Positions 46,648 through 58,202 of a stretch of 64,000 bases of DNA are shown in pieces. The notes under the pieces were generated by a model. The model did no database searches, was not told the origin of the DNA, and saw nothing but the letters and a program-made list of their open reading frames with translations. A program made the translations under genes and the position numbers. Position 1 is the stretch's first letter. Each line of letters opens with the position of its first letter. Source of the DNA: Pleurostoma richardsiae (taxonomy: Eukaryota > Ascomycota > Sordariomycetes > Calosphaeriales > Pleurostomataceae). The DNA is taken from positions 186,001 to 250,000 of the forward strand of contig JANBVO010000022.1 of assembly GCA_030052745.1 (NCBI GenBank), read 5' to 3'.

Positions 46648-47441
46648 TGCCTTTATGTTACCGCTTTTTCAGCTTAATATTATTAGAATCAGCCTTCGGG
46701 GTCGAGAATTTACTCCGGCCTAGAGGCTCGTAATGGGCATATCTGCCGAATAATCAAGCGTATATGCTGTCTCGTGATAGACGGCCCACGTTTCTCTCAT
46801 GTTGTCTAGCTTCGTTCATATCCTGATCTGTCGGACGGGTGCCTCTCAGGGTACGCCGTTTCCTACCCATCTTGTAGCGAGCAAACCTGGAGAGCCCTGC
46901 GAGAAGCACAAGCTGGGGCGCACAGCTTTAAGAGTAGCTACATCTTCCGCCCCAGTATCTGTTCAAACCCACCTGGACGCAGCCAAAGCCTTTCGTCAAT
47001 CAGAACCGACACGAATTCACGAATTTTGTGGACTGCCTAGCTACTGGCTGGGGAGAAACAACGACGCTCGCTGAATGTCGCCCACTGCTCTTAGCGAGCA
47101 TCTGAAGACCGAGCCGTGGAGCCAGGGAAACTCATGGCACTTTCGCGCTTTGGCGCGCCGAGAGGTCAGCCGGGTGCCTATTTACTAGGGACTGCCCTTG
47201 CCTTAAATTATCGAGGCTCCTTTGAGGAGCTGGATCCAAAGCACTCGCTTGACCGTGATAGATTCGACAGGGAACTGCATCGAAACGCAATCGTAGGCTA
47301 CACTACGTCCCCAATTATCAAAGGAACGTCTTATCCCGAATTATGAATTCTATTAGGTTTAGGTACCAAGGCGGTCCTTAAATCCTGATCTGCGGTGCAG
47401 TTGGGCAGGCGTTAGTTAACTCCCACGCTGTCCTGGCACGT
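46648..47441. other. Convergent intergenic region
   Basis: About 800 bp between the ends of two convergent genes. Small open frames only; no repeat or RNA gene seen. Confidence 0.5.
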
Positions 47442-49726
47442 CTACTCCAAACCCATCCTTGCTTCGTCCCCGATTCCCCACTGATCTCTCTCTTTCTGGA
47501 TTTCCAGCCCCGTCCGCGTTCCGAGAGATGCCGCGTCGTCTTCGCTGGTGACTTCACTTGCTCTTCTTGAGCGGTGCGAATCCGTAACGCGACGGCGTAA
47601 GGAAGGCGCCTTGACGCGCGCCGATCTGGATGATGACGACAACATCGAGGAAGAGTCGTCTTCCTTTTCCGTGGGTCCTTGAGACAAGTTTGGCATGCTC
47701 ATGTTCTCGGCTCTGTATGGCGTGGAGGCCGTCGGCGATGGCGGCCGCGGTCCTGAGCCCGATGACGGCGTCGGTGTCGCGTCTTCGCCCCGCGAAGCAG
47801 ACACTACTTCTTCTGCTTCCTCCATCTCGACAAGCTCGGCGTCACGGTACCATTTGCGCCGGCGGGTCCAGCGACCCCAACCGTCTTGGCCTCGGCGACC
47901 ATTCTGCCACTGTGAATGAGAAAAGAAGTATCTCGGTTAGCGCGCTTCCGTAATAAGGGCACAGGGGGCTTATCGTGAGGACAAACTTTCCACCTACCTT
48001 GTTGTCGTAGTACACCCACCCCATCCTGCTTCCTTCTCCGTCATAGTCCCACTCTTCCTTCTCAGTACCAGCCTCGTCAGTGGTGGTCCTCTTAACAGCG
48101 TCGTCCGGCACACCGTCCACCTTCCACCGGCTCGCCTCTACCCAGCGCCATCGCATTCGGCTCCCGTCCTCCACCTCAGGGAGCTCAAACTGGTCTCGAG
48201 GTGGCACCCCATTGTTGTGCTCATCTGTCCAAGCTGGTCTTTCGTACGCAAACAAACTGTTTGTCCATCCCAACCCAACCCACCTCCTCTGGTTCTCATA
48301 AATGATGAAGGTGAATCGTACACCGGCATCATGTGCGCCGCGTGCCCGTCGAATAGCCTTTGTGAGCTCGGATTCCTGTGAATTTTTCATCGTCGCCGTC
48401 GTCGCATTCTCTGTGCTTTTTGCGACGGCTTCCACTGGGGCATTCGCTTCAGAAGGCGGACGTGAAGGAGGATTTGCCGACACTTGTATCTCTAAACCAG
48501 TGACCAAGGCAGCTAGTCTTCTCAGGGTGGCACTGCGCCAGAGGATGGCCCGACCGGCCTTGATGACGCGCGCGTGCCATGTGAGCACCACCGTGCCGAA
48601 CACGAGCACGACTCTTCGAGTCGTGATGATGCGCCAAGGCGGCAAGGTCAGGGCTACCCAAAAAGGGGTGCATAGCAGGATTCTAATGAAGAGCGTAGTC
48701 AGAGCTGGACGCGTGGTAGCCGAGGTGGGCGTTCGCTGGGTGCTGAGGAAGTCTGTTAGCTCTAGCAGGGGCTCAAGCAGGATGTTACATCGTCCTGTGA
48801 ACTCCTTCAGCGTCTGGACGATTTCGTCCAACGTCTTCTGGTGGCGGGTGCTAGTTGCCTCTGTCGTGGCCGCAGAGCTTGTCCTCTGATGGCCTCCACC
48901 TGCTCCTGCTGCGCCTGCGGCACCAGGAGCCGTCGCTGAAGTATTGCTACCCTGCCCTCCATCTGCTCCCTTGTTGCTTGCCTTGTTCTTCCCTCTGGTC
49001 TGTTTTCCTAGCGTGGCGCCGCCGGCTGAAGCTCCATCACCCGCCAACCCTGGCTCGCTCCACCCGCTGCTGCTCAAAGGGCTAAACCGGCGACCGTACA
49101 TGCCAACGATGAGCAAGAGTACAAGCACGACCGGTCCTGCATAGCGGATGGCGACATCGCCATACAAGACTGTAGCCCAGAAAGCCACAAGCACGAGGAA
49201 GCTCTCCCAAGGGTCGCCGGTCGTCCACGTAAGAAGGCCAGCCAGCTGATTTAAAGGCAGGAGAAAGGGATGGCTATAGGCAAGAGCGCGTGTGATCTGA
49301 GGCGGGGTCGCGAGAAGCAGCGGGGATTTTTGGTGGACGAGCACGGTGCTCCTTCTTTTGGCAGCAGAGGTGGCGGACGGCGTTGTAGACGAGAGGGTGG
49401 CGGGAGAGAAGGAAGCGTAGGTCGGATTCGGACCAGCATAAGGGATCGCGCCGTCATAGGATGCTTCGCGCGACGGCGAGAAGGGCTGGGGGACGGAGGG
49501 CGAGTCCACCAGCGAGTCGCCGCGCTGAGATCGAGGAATGGACATGTGGGACAGCCAAGGGGTATCCTGGACGGCCGTCACCGTTAGCAGGGTTCGGAAG
49601 CGGGAGCGGGCGCGGGCGCGGCGGCTTTCATCCGCCGGGTCAACTTGGGCAGGCAACAACACGCCCCAGGGAAGGAGGGGAAAAGGGGGCCAGTAGAGGG
49701 TTGGCGAGACTCACAAAGGCAGCCAT
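47442..49726 (-). CDS. Pex23/Pex30-family peroxisomal membrane protein with dysferlin domains
   Basis: Integral membrane peroxin of the Pex23-24-28-32 family, which shapes ER-peroxisome contact sites and controls peroxisome number and size. Exon 49566-47998 and exon 47909-47442 are joined by an 88-bp intron (GTAGGT...CACAG). The splice restores the DysFC sequence VYYDNK-WQNGRRGQDGWGRWTRRRKWYRDAEL. A tiny first exon, 49726-49715 (MAAF, donor GTGAGT), in phase with an acceptor at 49567, gives 682 residues. A start at the internal Met of HMSIPRSQR is the alternative. The N-terminal half has two hydrophobic regions (LVAFWATVLYGDVAIRYAG; FIRILLCTPFWVALTLPPW). The DysFN part is FTFIIYENQRRWVGLGW...AYERPAWTD. 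The tail is Ser-rich and acidic. Confidence 0.9.
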
Positions 49727-51251
49727 CCACCTGTGTAGGTACAGTTAGCAGCGCATGTAAGGCAGTAAGCGATTAGGTGCGCGACAGAGGTTGAGCTGCG
49801 CTCTTGGGCAGCCAAAGCCGTAAACGTCACGTCATTCGCTGTGCTTCTGCGGCTACAGGCGGTGTCGCTGGCAGCATCCCAGAAAAGCCGACGGCGGGGA
49901 AGCAGGTAGATAAACGCGGAGAGGAACGCAAAACGATGTCTCCGGAATGATGCTGTTCTCGTTCGTGCTGCCACACCACCGCTTTCGAAAGTTCGCCCCG
50001 ACGAAAGAGGAAGCGGATAAGAAGGACGGACATGCACGGATTATGTGCGTACACATTGCCCAGGTACCGACACGTGCAAGTAACCTTAGATATCTACCTG
50101 CTTAGGTACCTTACCTACGTACAGTATCTAGCCGAGCGACTCAAGTGACTTCCCGCTAGTCGACTGTTGGTTAGAGCCGAGGTGCACGTCCCGCAGCGAC
50201 CGTGGCGACAGTCTGGGGAAATGTCTTAAATACGGTACTCCGAACTCCGTACCTATCTACCTAATACCTAGGTGGGCAGCTAACTTACCTCACTACTAAC
50301 CCCTTCGGCACTTTGAGCGACCTAGAGCGAAGAATCACATGCAAATCAACGTATCAAGTGACTACGCACGTACTGTACGCTGAAAAAAAGAAAAAAGGCC
50401 ACCACATAACGGGATCCTGTCCATCGCTACCTACTCCCTAGTTACCAACTCCAGCTAGTGAGACAGCAAGCATGGTGTGCCGCAGCTGGACTTCAGAGCA
50501 TCCCTCACTTAAATAGGTATGAATTACAATCGCCACAGGACGGTGCTACTTGGCTAAGGGACAGTGACTTTTGTATCTGTTTGCAGTAGGGGCTCGATAC
50601 GACATAAGCAAGCTGTGGCCAAGATCTGGCACAAAACATGCATATGTTTCTGGACCCGTCCTAGGACATTGAGTGAAATGCCGCCTGTGCTCGGTAAAAC
50701 TAGGATAGAAGCAAACAAGCCTAGACCTTTCCCTTCACAGAAATCCGGGGCCGGCAACCTCCAGCAACGGGTATGAGCTTTCCGCCTCGTAACTACAACC
50801 CAAGAGCCTGTCAGCTTTGCGCGAGGAGGGATGCTGATTACCTGACTGCGCTGTCTGGGGCTCATGGGACAAAGTGAGGTAGTTGTTGAGGAGTAGTCGG
50901 CTGTGGGTATCAAGAAAGCTCAAATATAATGCGACATAGGAGAGCTAGGTCGAAGTGAAGATTGCTGCATTCCCAAGGAAATCGAGAAGGGCAACCGTAT
51001 TGACGTTGCGCGCGACTGCTTCCAGCAGTCCTTCTCGCGTTCCAATCAACAGACCTACTCGCTGTACATTGGGACTACTAGTCCCTGGCATCAGCGACAT
51101 CACTCAGTCCAGAACGATGGGCAAGTCCTCGCTGTTGTTTTGCGGCTGTGAAACGCTGCCCGAGCGGCGGCCGGAGTCAACACTGCGTCCCAGAGCATCG
51201 CCTAATCAGCACATCGCTTGGCTCTACGCGTTACAACTCTCACTCGGCCAC
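49727..51251. promoter_or_regulatory. Intergenic region with GGTA/CCTAGG tracts
   Basis: About 1.5 kb. Words such as TACC, GGTA and CCTAGG cluster at about 50063-50130 and 50240-50290, 340-560 bp upstream of the peroxin start. An A-rich run lies near 50382-50396. Minus-strand open frames at 49711-50056 and 50554-50923 have no protein-like features. Confidence 0.4.
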
Positions 51252-54200
51252 TCACCTCAAGTTCTGATAGTCAACCGACGGGTTAACGCTCATGACCCAC
51301 AAAGAGAAGCGTCTGGCTTGGATCTTCCCACTCTCCAGTCTTCCGCCTGTTTGCTTTGTCTCAAAGACAAGCACGCGCGTTGGCTCTCTGCCGTCTCCCA
51401 TCATCAGTGTTACAGACGTCCTACCAGAAATAACATCCACCGGATCTGTAACGATGCTGAGGACTCGGCATGGGTCAATCGTGACAGCCATGACTCCGCC
51501 TGCAGCCGTCTCGGCAACACGTCGGACATTGCTGGCTACTAGTCGGAGGTACGGCTGTCCTGCGTGTTGTCGCTCAAACGCTCGGCGGCTGCTATCTTCG
51601 CCTTCTCGATACGCGGCTAGGTCGAAGTATTGCTCTTTCTCTGTTCCCGCTGAGACTTCCATCTTGATGAAGCTGCTGGCGCTGATGCTGCTGCTGCTTA
51701 GGCTTGGACTGGTAAGCGATGACACGCTTAGTACCCGACGCTCTTGTGATTCGCCCGCAGAACCGAGGCCCCCGAAGGACGAGATCCCGGATGAGGTGGA
51801 TGTTCCTGAGAAGGATGAATTGCGAATGGCCCTCCAACGATCGGCCTGCTTGTCGTCAGGACGTATAGCCGCCGGGGTGCTCTTGCGAGACGTTGTCTCA
51901 GATGCTGGCGGGCCAGGTGTTGAAGATGTGCTCCTCGGTGGGAAAGAGACACTTGGCGACACCGATGCTGGTGAAATCACCCGTTGAGCCGCCGCAGTAG
52001 TGGTCGACCACTGCGGCATATGTGGCGGGATGAAGAGTTGGGGCGATGGTAGAACTGCTCCCGAAGTTGCCGCTAACTGTTCCTTAGCATTCTGATCTGC
52101 CGAGGTGGGTCTGAGTTCGCTTGAAACATGTCTGGATAGGACATTCACCCTAGAGTTGGGTCGCGCTGGATGAGGTAATGACAGACCGGATATTGCCGGG
52201 ACTGGAACAGTATTCGGGCTTGCCGTGGAAATTGGCTCCCTGCTGGAGTAGCTTATACCTCCTCCTGAATGAACGGGGCCGCAAAATGAGCTGCGGAGAG
52301 TTGGTTCATTACCCAGCGCTGAATGAGGGGGCCCCGGCACTCGAGGCCTGGGCATAAGTGGACGGCCGGCCACCAGCGATGACCGCTGGACACCTGCCCC
52401 TGCTGCTACTGCGACAGGAACGGGGCCTTCCCCCTCTCCGCTAGGCGCACTTGTAGTTGGCAGACTCCCTTTCATATTGCCGAGCAGCCAAGGGCGTTCA
52501 TTCTCTATTGTAGTTTTTACTGACTTGCCGTGATCATTAACAACGCCGTTCTTCTGCATAGGACTCATCTGCAGTACGGTCCGAGCGATCTGTTGGGCAG
52601 TCTGTGGCGTATTGTTTGAAGCCAGCGGAGCAGATGCTGGGACAACTTGATTGGCAAGGCTGATACCCGGCGCGGAGGAGGCACCCACCGAAGCAGGCTG
52701 CATCTGTCCTAGGTATGGATGTTGAATTTCAGCATCGACCGGGGCATGCAACTCGTGTGCCAAAGGAGCAACAACGTGTCCGTTCGCAGGCGACTTGGAG
52801 GCATTCGTGGGGATGAATTTCGGTTTCACACCTGCGTTTTGATGCCCGTCCGCCGCTTGTGCCTGAGCAGCCGGGACTGGAGAAGGGGACCTTACGACGT
52901 GCAAGCCAGTATAGGCATCCTTTGGTAGGTGGCCGGTATTGACCGTCTCAACACCCTGCTCGGCATAAGCGTTGTTGGGCTCCACCGCCAAGTCGACGTC
53001 GGCTATGGGGTGCATTGAGCCACGTGGCTCGTCACCGACTGCCTCGTTACTAGATGCTATCATGCTTGCTGATGCCGGACATGTGGCTTTCGTCGCTGGT
53101 GCGGTAAGCACGCCGGAGGTGGTTTGGTCTAGTCGATGAATTAGCCCCATCAAATATTGCGCGATAGCAACTCAAGTGCGATTTCCTGCTTACCGCTGTG
53201 TGACGCTCTCGTAGATCCTCTCACTCCATTCTTCTCTTTCCAGTCAAGGTAGTCTTTGTAGCCACGGGCCCTTGAATAGTGATCTCTCGCGTCGTTATAG
53301 GCAGGGTACTGGTTGGATTTCGGGTCTTCCATGTTAAACTCGCTGAGATATTTAGCCGCGAGCCACCCAACAGAACTAATTCAAGAAATAGGCATTAGCT
53401 TGGACGTGGTGATGACCGGCTTTGGGGAGAAACACTCGAGCTCTCCATGCCACGTACCGGTTTCGATCGAAGTAGTACACCGGAAACTCTCGTTTGTGGA
53501 CAAGTGAGCCATCGTCCTCGTATGCCTTTGCCCAACCCTTGATGTTTTGTGTCATCCGGTCCACGATGTAGCAGCGGGGGATGTTATTCTTCAGGCTTGT
53601 CTGCGACAACGTGGCAGGAATCCCTGCAACTCTTAGATCACCCCAAGGGAGGACAATGACGGGGTATTTTGTTTTGGTCTTTGACCAGTACCCCAAATAC
53701 AGTTCACCGGCAACAGGATTAGCAATCCCCATAAATGGCTTGCTATTATTCCCGACAGGCTTATGAGGCCCCTTCTCACTATGGCGAGACGGTGTCGTCT
53801 GAATGCTTAGCGAGTGCAAAGCCTCATATCCCTGGCTGATTCTCTCCCCCTTGGTGAGCCTGTTGGCGTTGAACGGCTCATAGCCTTCCTTGAATGCTCT
53901 CTTCACAACCGCATTATTCTTCTCTGCCAAGTGCTGGTCACAGTCGAAGACATAATGCCCTAGCGTCTCTATAGCGAGCGAATGCATCTTCGGTTGGTTG
54001 CGGTGCTGCGCGCTGCTGAGATGTTTGGCGGCGCCGTGGAGGGGGTTGAGACCAAAGTGCACGTGATGTTCGTCGCATTTGAGGATGTAGAATTGACCTT
54101 CTCCGGGAGGATATTCGATGATCATGTGTTTATACTGGGCGCTGCCCTCTTGGAAAACTTCATCGAAAGAGATGGTGCGCTTGCTGTTGGAAGACTTCAG

Positions 54201-55309
54201 GGATGAGCAGCGAGATGTGCGTTTCTCGTCGTCTATCTCAGCAATGGAAACCTCGTCGCAACTTAACGTATCAGGGCTTACGCGCGTCCGCTTGACTGGG
54301 TCTGTAACGGTCGTAGCCATCTCATCAACCTTTCGTTTCAACTATAGAGGAAAAGAAAGGAAATGAGTCAATAAGAGGCATATAGTAGATAACATGGTAA
54401 GCGCCGTCAACGTACCGGGTGAGCGAGATCTAATGAGGAACCAAGCGCTGGTTGTACAGAATCTATAGCATGATCGCTTGTCTTCGAAGACATTGCTGGC
54501 TCTGGACCTGAAGTTGGGCTTCGTGCCGCAGAACCGAAACTTAGAGTGTTCGATGAAGGCAATGGTGACCTAGCTCCAGACACTGAAGGGCGCTGTGATG
54601 ATGAGGACATGCCATCGTCATCTTCATCTTCATCTGAGCCTTCAGACGAGATGCGAGAACTAGCAAAATCTTGACCATCTTCGCGGAGACGATTACTCCC
54701 GCTCGGTGTGCTCTCACCGTTGGGTGGAGTAGGGTGTCTCAGCAACGAGGAACCCTTGTTTTCTAAGGAAATGTGGTCTTTAATAGCCTACTCTAGGTTA
54801 GAATCATAATGTACCAGAGGCGAACTGTCTCGCGGCTGCAGGGACAAAATACGCTCATTGCAGCGAAAGCCTGCGAATTCTGTCCGACTTACCCGCCTTT
54901 GCGTCGTGTTCTGTTCTGTGACCTGTAATGTACGCGTACGGTTCTCATCGTAGAGACTTCTAATCTCCGCTAATCTGCACTTATCGAGAGCCGCCTTTTT
55001 CGTGGCATGATCACGCTTTCTTTGTTCGAGCCGTAGCCTCCCTTTGACCTGTCTGTCGATAGATTCCTCGATTGCCTTGTGCATTTTCATGAGCTGTTGT
55101 TGAAGGGATTCGTTGAGATCGGTGAGGATGCGATTTTTCTCAGCCTCTATGTCTTGTTCAATAGCTAGAGAGTCCATCGCGAAGGCATCGCTGATTTCGA
55201 GCTGCTCAGCATCATAGCGTTCGTCGATCGCATTGAATGCAGATGTCCAGCCCTGGAAATCGGCCGGCTCTTCCACAGTTTCCGAGACACTAGGGATTTC
55301 GAGAGCCAT
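51252..55309 (-). CDS. Large uncharacterised protein: coiled coil, Cys/His motif, C-terminal conserved block
   Basis: Read as one gene of five exons: 55309-54893, 54787-54416, 54341-53458, 53375-53194, 53128-51252. Every junction is in phase, giving 1243 residues. Introns of 105, 74, 82 and 65 bp have GTAAGT, GTACGT, GTACGT and GTAAGC donors, mostly with CTAAC/CTAAT branch sites. Order: coiled coil (about 40-135, Gln/Lys/Glu-rich); acidic Ser-rich linker with EGSDEDEDDDG; a Cys/His motif (FYILKCDEHHVHFG...HGAAKHLSSAQH, then YVFDCDQHLAEKNN); an SH3/PWWP-like segment (GELYLGYWSKTKTKYPVIVLPWGDLR); VGWLAAKYLSEF; a long disordered region; a C-terminal block (PYLRLVASNVRRVAETAAGGVMAV...RRFSLWVMSVNPSVDY). 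Nuclear or chromatin work is a guess. A perfect GTGAGT donor overlaps the last codons, so a short extra 3' exon is possible. Confidence 0.75.
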
Positions 55310-58202
55310 CTTAGACTACTTCCCGTCCAGGGTTTCGGAAACAATATCAATCGATGCACGATATGGGAAGTGAGGAGCTCATGTGCAAGGGACGGTGATG
55401 CTGATGCACCCGTGATCTCCTCTCGTCGACTTTCTTGCTTAAAAGATCGCGGTTTGCTCCTCGGATGTTGCGGACACACTGCAAAAAGCCCGGATGGATC
55501 GAGGAAAACAATTCAGCCTCATAGGCGGCTCTTGCTGTCTTGAGTGGCGCCGGACATTACTTGGATCCCTGACGGCGTTAGATTCTGTTAAGTTCGAGGA
55601 TGGGTGGGTGCATTGAAGGTTGAGACAAGAAAAGGGAGAATATGGTTGCTTGAATGGTAACGGACTAGGCCGATAAACTTGCGGAGGGGACTACAGAGCT
55701 GGCAGCTAGCCGCTTCACTTCCCATGGACGCAAAAGAAGGACGAAGCACCAGTTAGGGCGAAGAACGGAAACACGCAGGAAAAGTAACATCCAGCAGGTT
55801 GGCAAGTTTACGGCAAGGAGGATGGCCTGTTAGGCTGTCAAGGAAAGGTCAGGACAAGGGTTAGCAATTGAAGATTGCAAGAAGATTATGCAAAAAGTTA
55901 ATTCGGTTCGGTCGACACAGGACGAGACCGCTTCCTTGTGCTGTATCGGCATGTCGGCGTGTCACTCGCCGGGTCGTGCGAACGGAGCCACAAGCAAACA
56001 CAGTCGTGTCTAGCGGAGCCAAGAAACGATGGGTGCAGCAACAAGATGGCAATCAGTTGGGTGGCCGTTGATACAGCGCGGCCGGCGAACTAGTGAGACT
56101 TCTCACCGATCTACCGCGCGCCCTCGGCAACCGGGATGTGCGACGTGTGGAAAAGGCAGGAAGATCCCAGGTGACGACACGACTTCAAGACAGCAAAGGC
56201 ATCGTCCTATGCTAAGAACATACCTCTTGCCTTATAACACAGGCAGTCAGATGCTGACAGATGCTGACAGGCAAAGGTGTTGTCGATGGCCCATCCGCCG
56301 ATACCCGTGGGAGATGATCAAGAGGCTGGTGGTGATGGGGCGTCAAATTGCTATCTCTCGTGCTGTTGGAAGGCATCTGGCGGAAGGAGGCGACACTAAT
56401 GAACGCACAGGCGGGCCTGGGAGACGCGCGCGCACACGAGGGTGTGAGCGGACGGGGCGCGAGTCCGACGAGCTGATAAGAAGTAGATGTTGGGGTGTAG
56501 AAGTTACGAAGGGGGAACAAGCTGGGTGCGGGGAGAAGTGTTTTAAGCAGGTGTCTTATTCTTCGTTTTCGCAATTGCCCGATAATATCGAAAATTTACA
56601 TTTAGGTACCTAACTTAGGCAGGTACCTAGGCTACCCTGTTACCCTAGGTACGTGGTCTCTGTATAGTACAGTAGAGGGAGTTGGATACCCACACAATCA
56701 CACATCACCTATCGCTGCACAGCGCCCGTAAGCATTAGCGTACATAAAGCCACGAAGAGACCTCTATAGAGTAAGATTAGACAACACTGACCGGTAGACA
56801 GTGTTGATGAGCCGTTGTAAGTCAGCGACACGAAGGTAAATGTGCTATTCGACGGCACAGTGCAAGTGCGTGCATGTCAATGTTAGATTAGGGTAAGGTA
56901 CTCAGTACCTAAGTTACCTGCCTGACACTAGGGGGCGTCGGGTGCGGTGGGGCTACACACCTCCTATGTAAAGGCTAGATGACAATAATGGCACGTTTCA
57001 TACACGTTTAATTACCGGGCACCCCGTATTTCTGAGAAGGAACGGGGGATAATCATGATATTCCCTACGTACCTATGGTACCTCTAAGTACTTTCTGGGT
57101 GATAGGTTAAACCGTAATGACGAGGTCAAGTCCCGAACTCATCAAAGAATTGCTAGTCGATTGACTTAGATTTACATTGTGAGGTCAGTAAAAAGGCCAG
57201 GCTAGGTACTTAAGTACAGTACCTACCTAAGTACCTTTTATAGTCCCACATCTACCCCCAGTTAGCGTTGCTTCGACTTCCGCTCAGAGGCTCCGACCTC
57301 TTTGATTTCGACTTCCTAACAAGACATAGTAGCCTTGACCGTCTTATCTGATCGTCATCCAGTTACACCTATCTGCCCACAAGGTGTTAGTTATCAAATA
57401 CTTATGCTTGTAGGCGAGATGGCTTCTGACGGGCATGCGAAAAACGCAGGTGAACAACCTTTGAAGGTAGACTCCCCGGGGAGGGGGGGGATCACGCTTG
57501 CTGCTTCTACGGGCGATTCCGATATCCAGCCGGCGTGCCGCCACAACGGAATTTCGCGCTTCGTCTCTTATCTATAAACAGACCTGCAACGCTAAGAGCA
57601 AGCTTACGTGCGACGTCAACAGCTTGACTGCTGCAGTTCGAGCTAGTATTGAAGAGGGTGCGAAACTAGAAGAGTGGACGGATTGACAAGCCGCTAACCG
57701 TCATAGTGTCAGAGTGTCGAGATTGCTAACAAGACTTCAGTAGCGTGCGGTATTCTAATCACGCTGGGTCACTCTAGATTCTCCAGGCACTACATGACGA
57801 GTTGGGGGTTTGAGTGACTTGGATCACAGCGAGTAATGGTAATCGATATTGATGCTGAATGAGCATTGTTCTGGCTTAGGATTGTTCTAAGCTAGTCGCG
57901 CTCCCAGGTCTCGAATATATTGCAGCATTCCTATAAGCTGTCCATCGTCGAAAATATTTGCACCTATGCCTACAAAAGGATCGAGCTGGCTCCATTGACG
58001 AGCTTTATTTCACGAGCTTCCTTGATCCTTTTCAGCTGCGTTTTGTCGAAGGGGGGAGGGGCATTATATAGATACAGGAGCATACCCATCTGTGTATTCT
58101 TTCACATCATTCATTAGCTGGAGTGTTTCGTTGAGAAACATGTGCGTAGGATTGTATCAACACGGCTTTTGTGCAATAAGACCTATTGGAGTTGACACCA
58201 GC
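55310..58202. promoter_or_regulatory. Long intergenic region with several GGTA/CCTAGG tracts
   Basis: About 2.9 kb. GGTACC/CCTAGG words cluster at 56601-56655, 56895-56930, 57065-57085 and 57203-57240. An open frame at 56029-56613 is Arg/Gly-rich and not protein-like. Short frames at 57418-57577 and 57498-57686 (the latter with VNSLTAAVRASIEEGAKLEEW) might belong to a small spliced gene, but I cannot join them. A G-run is at about 57479-57490. Confidence 0.4.

Noticed and set aside
56029-56613. 194-residue plus-strand open frame
   Set aside because: Arg/Gly/Thr-rich with erratic codon use and no motif, lying in the upstream region of the 1243-residue gene.
57418-57686. Possible small spliced gene
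   Set aside because: Two short overlapping frames could not be joined by plausible splice sites, and a G-run makes the frame uncertain.
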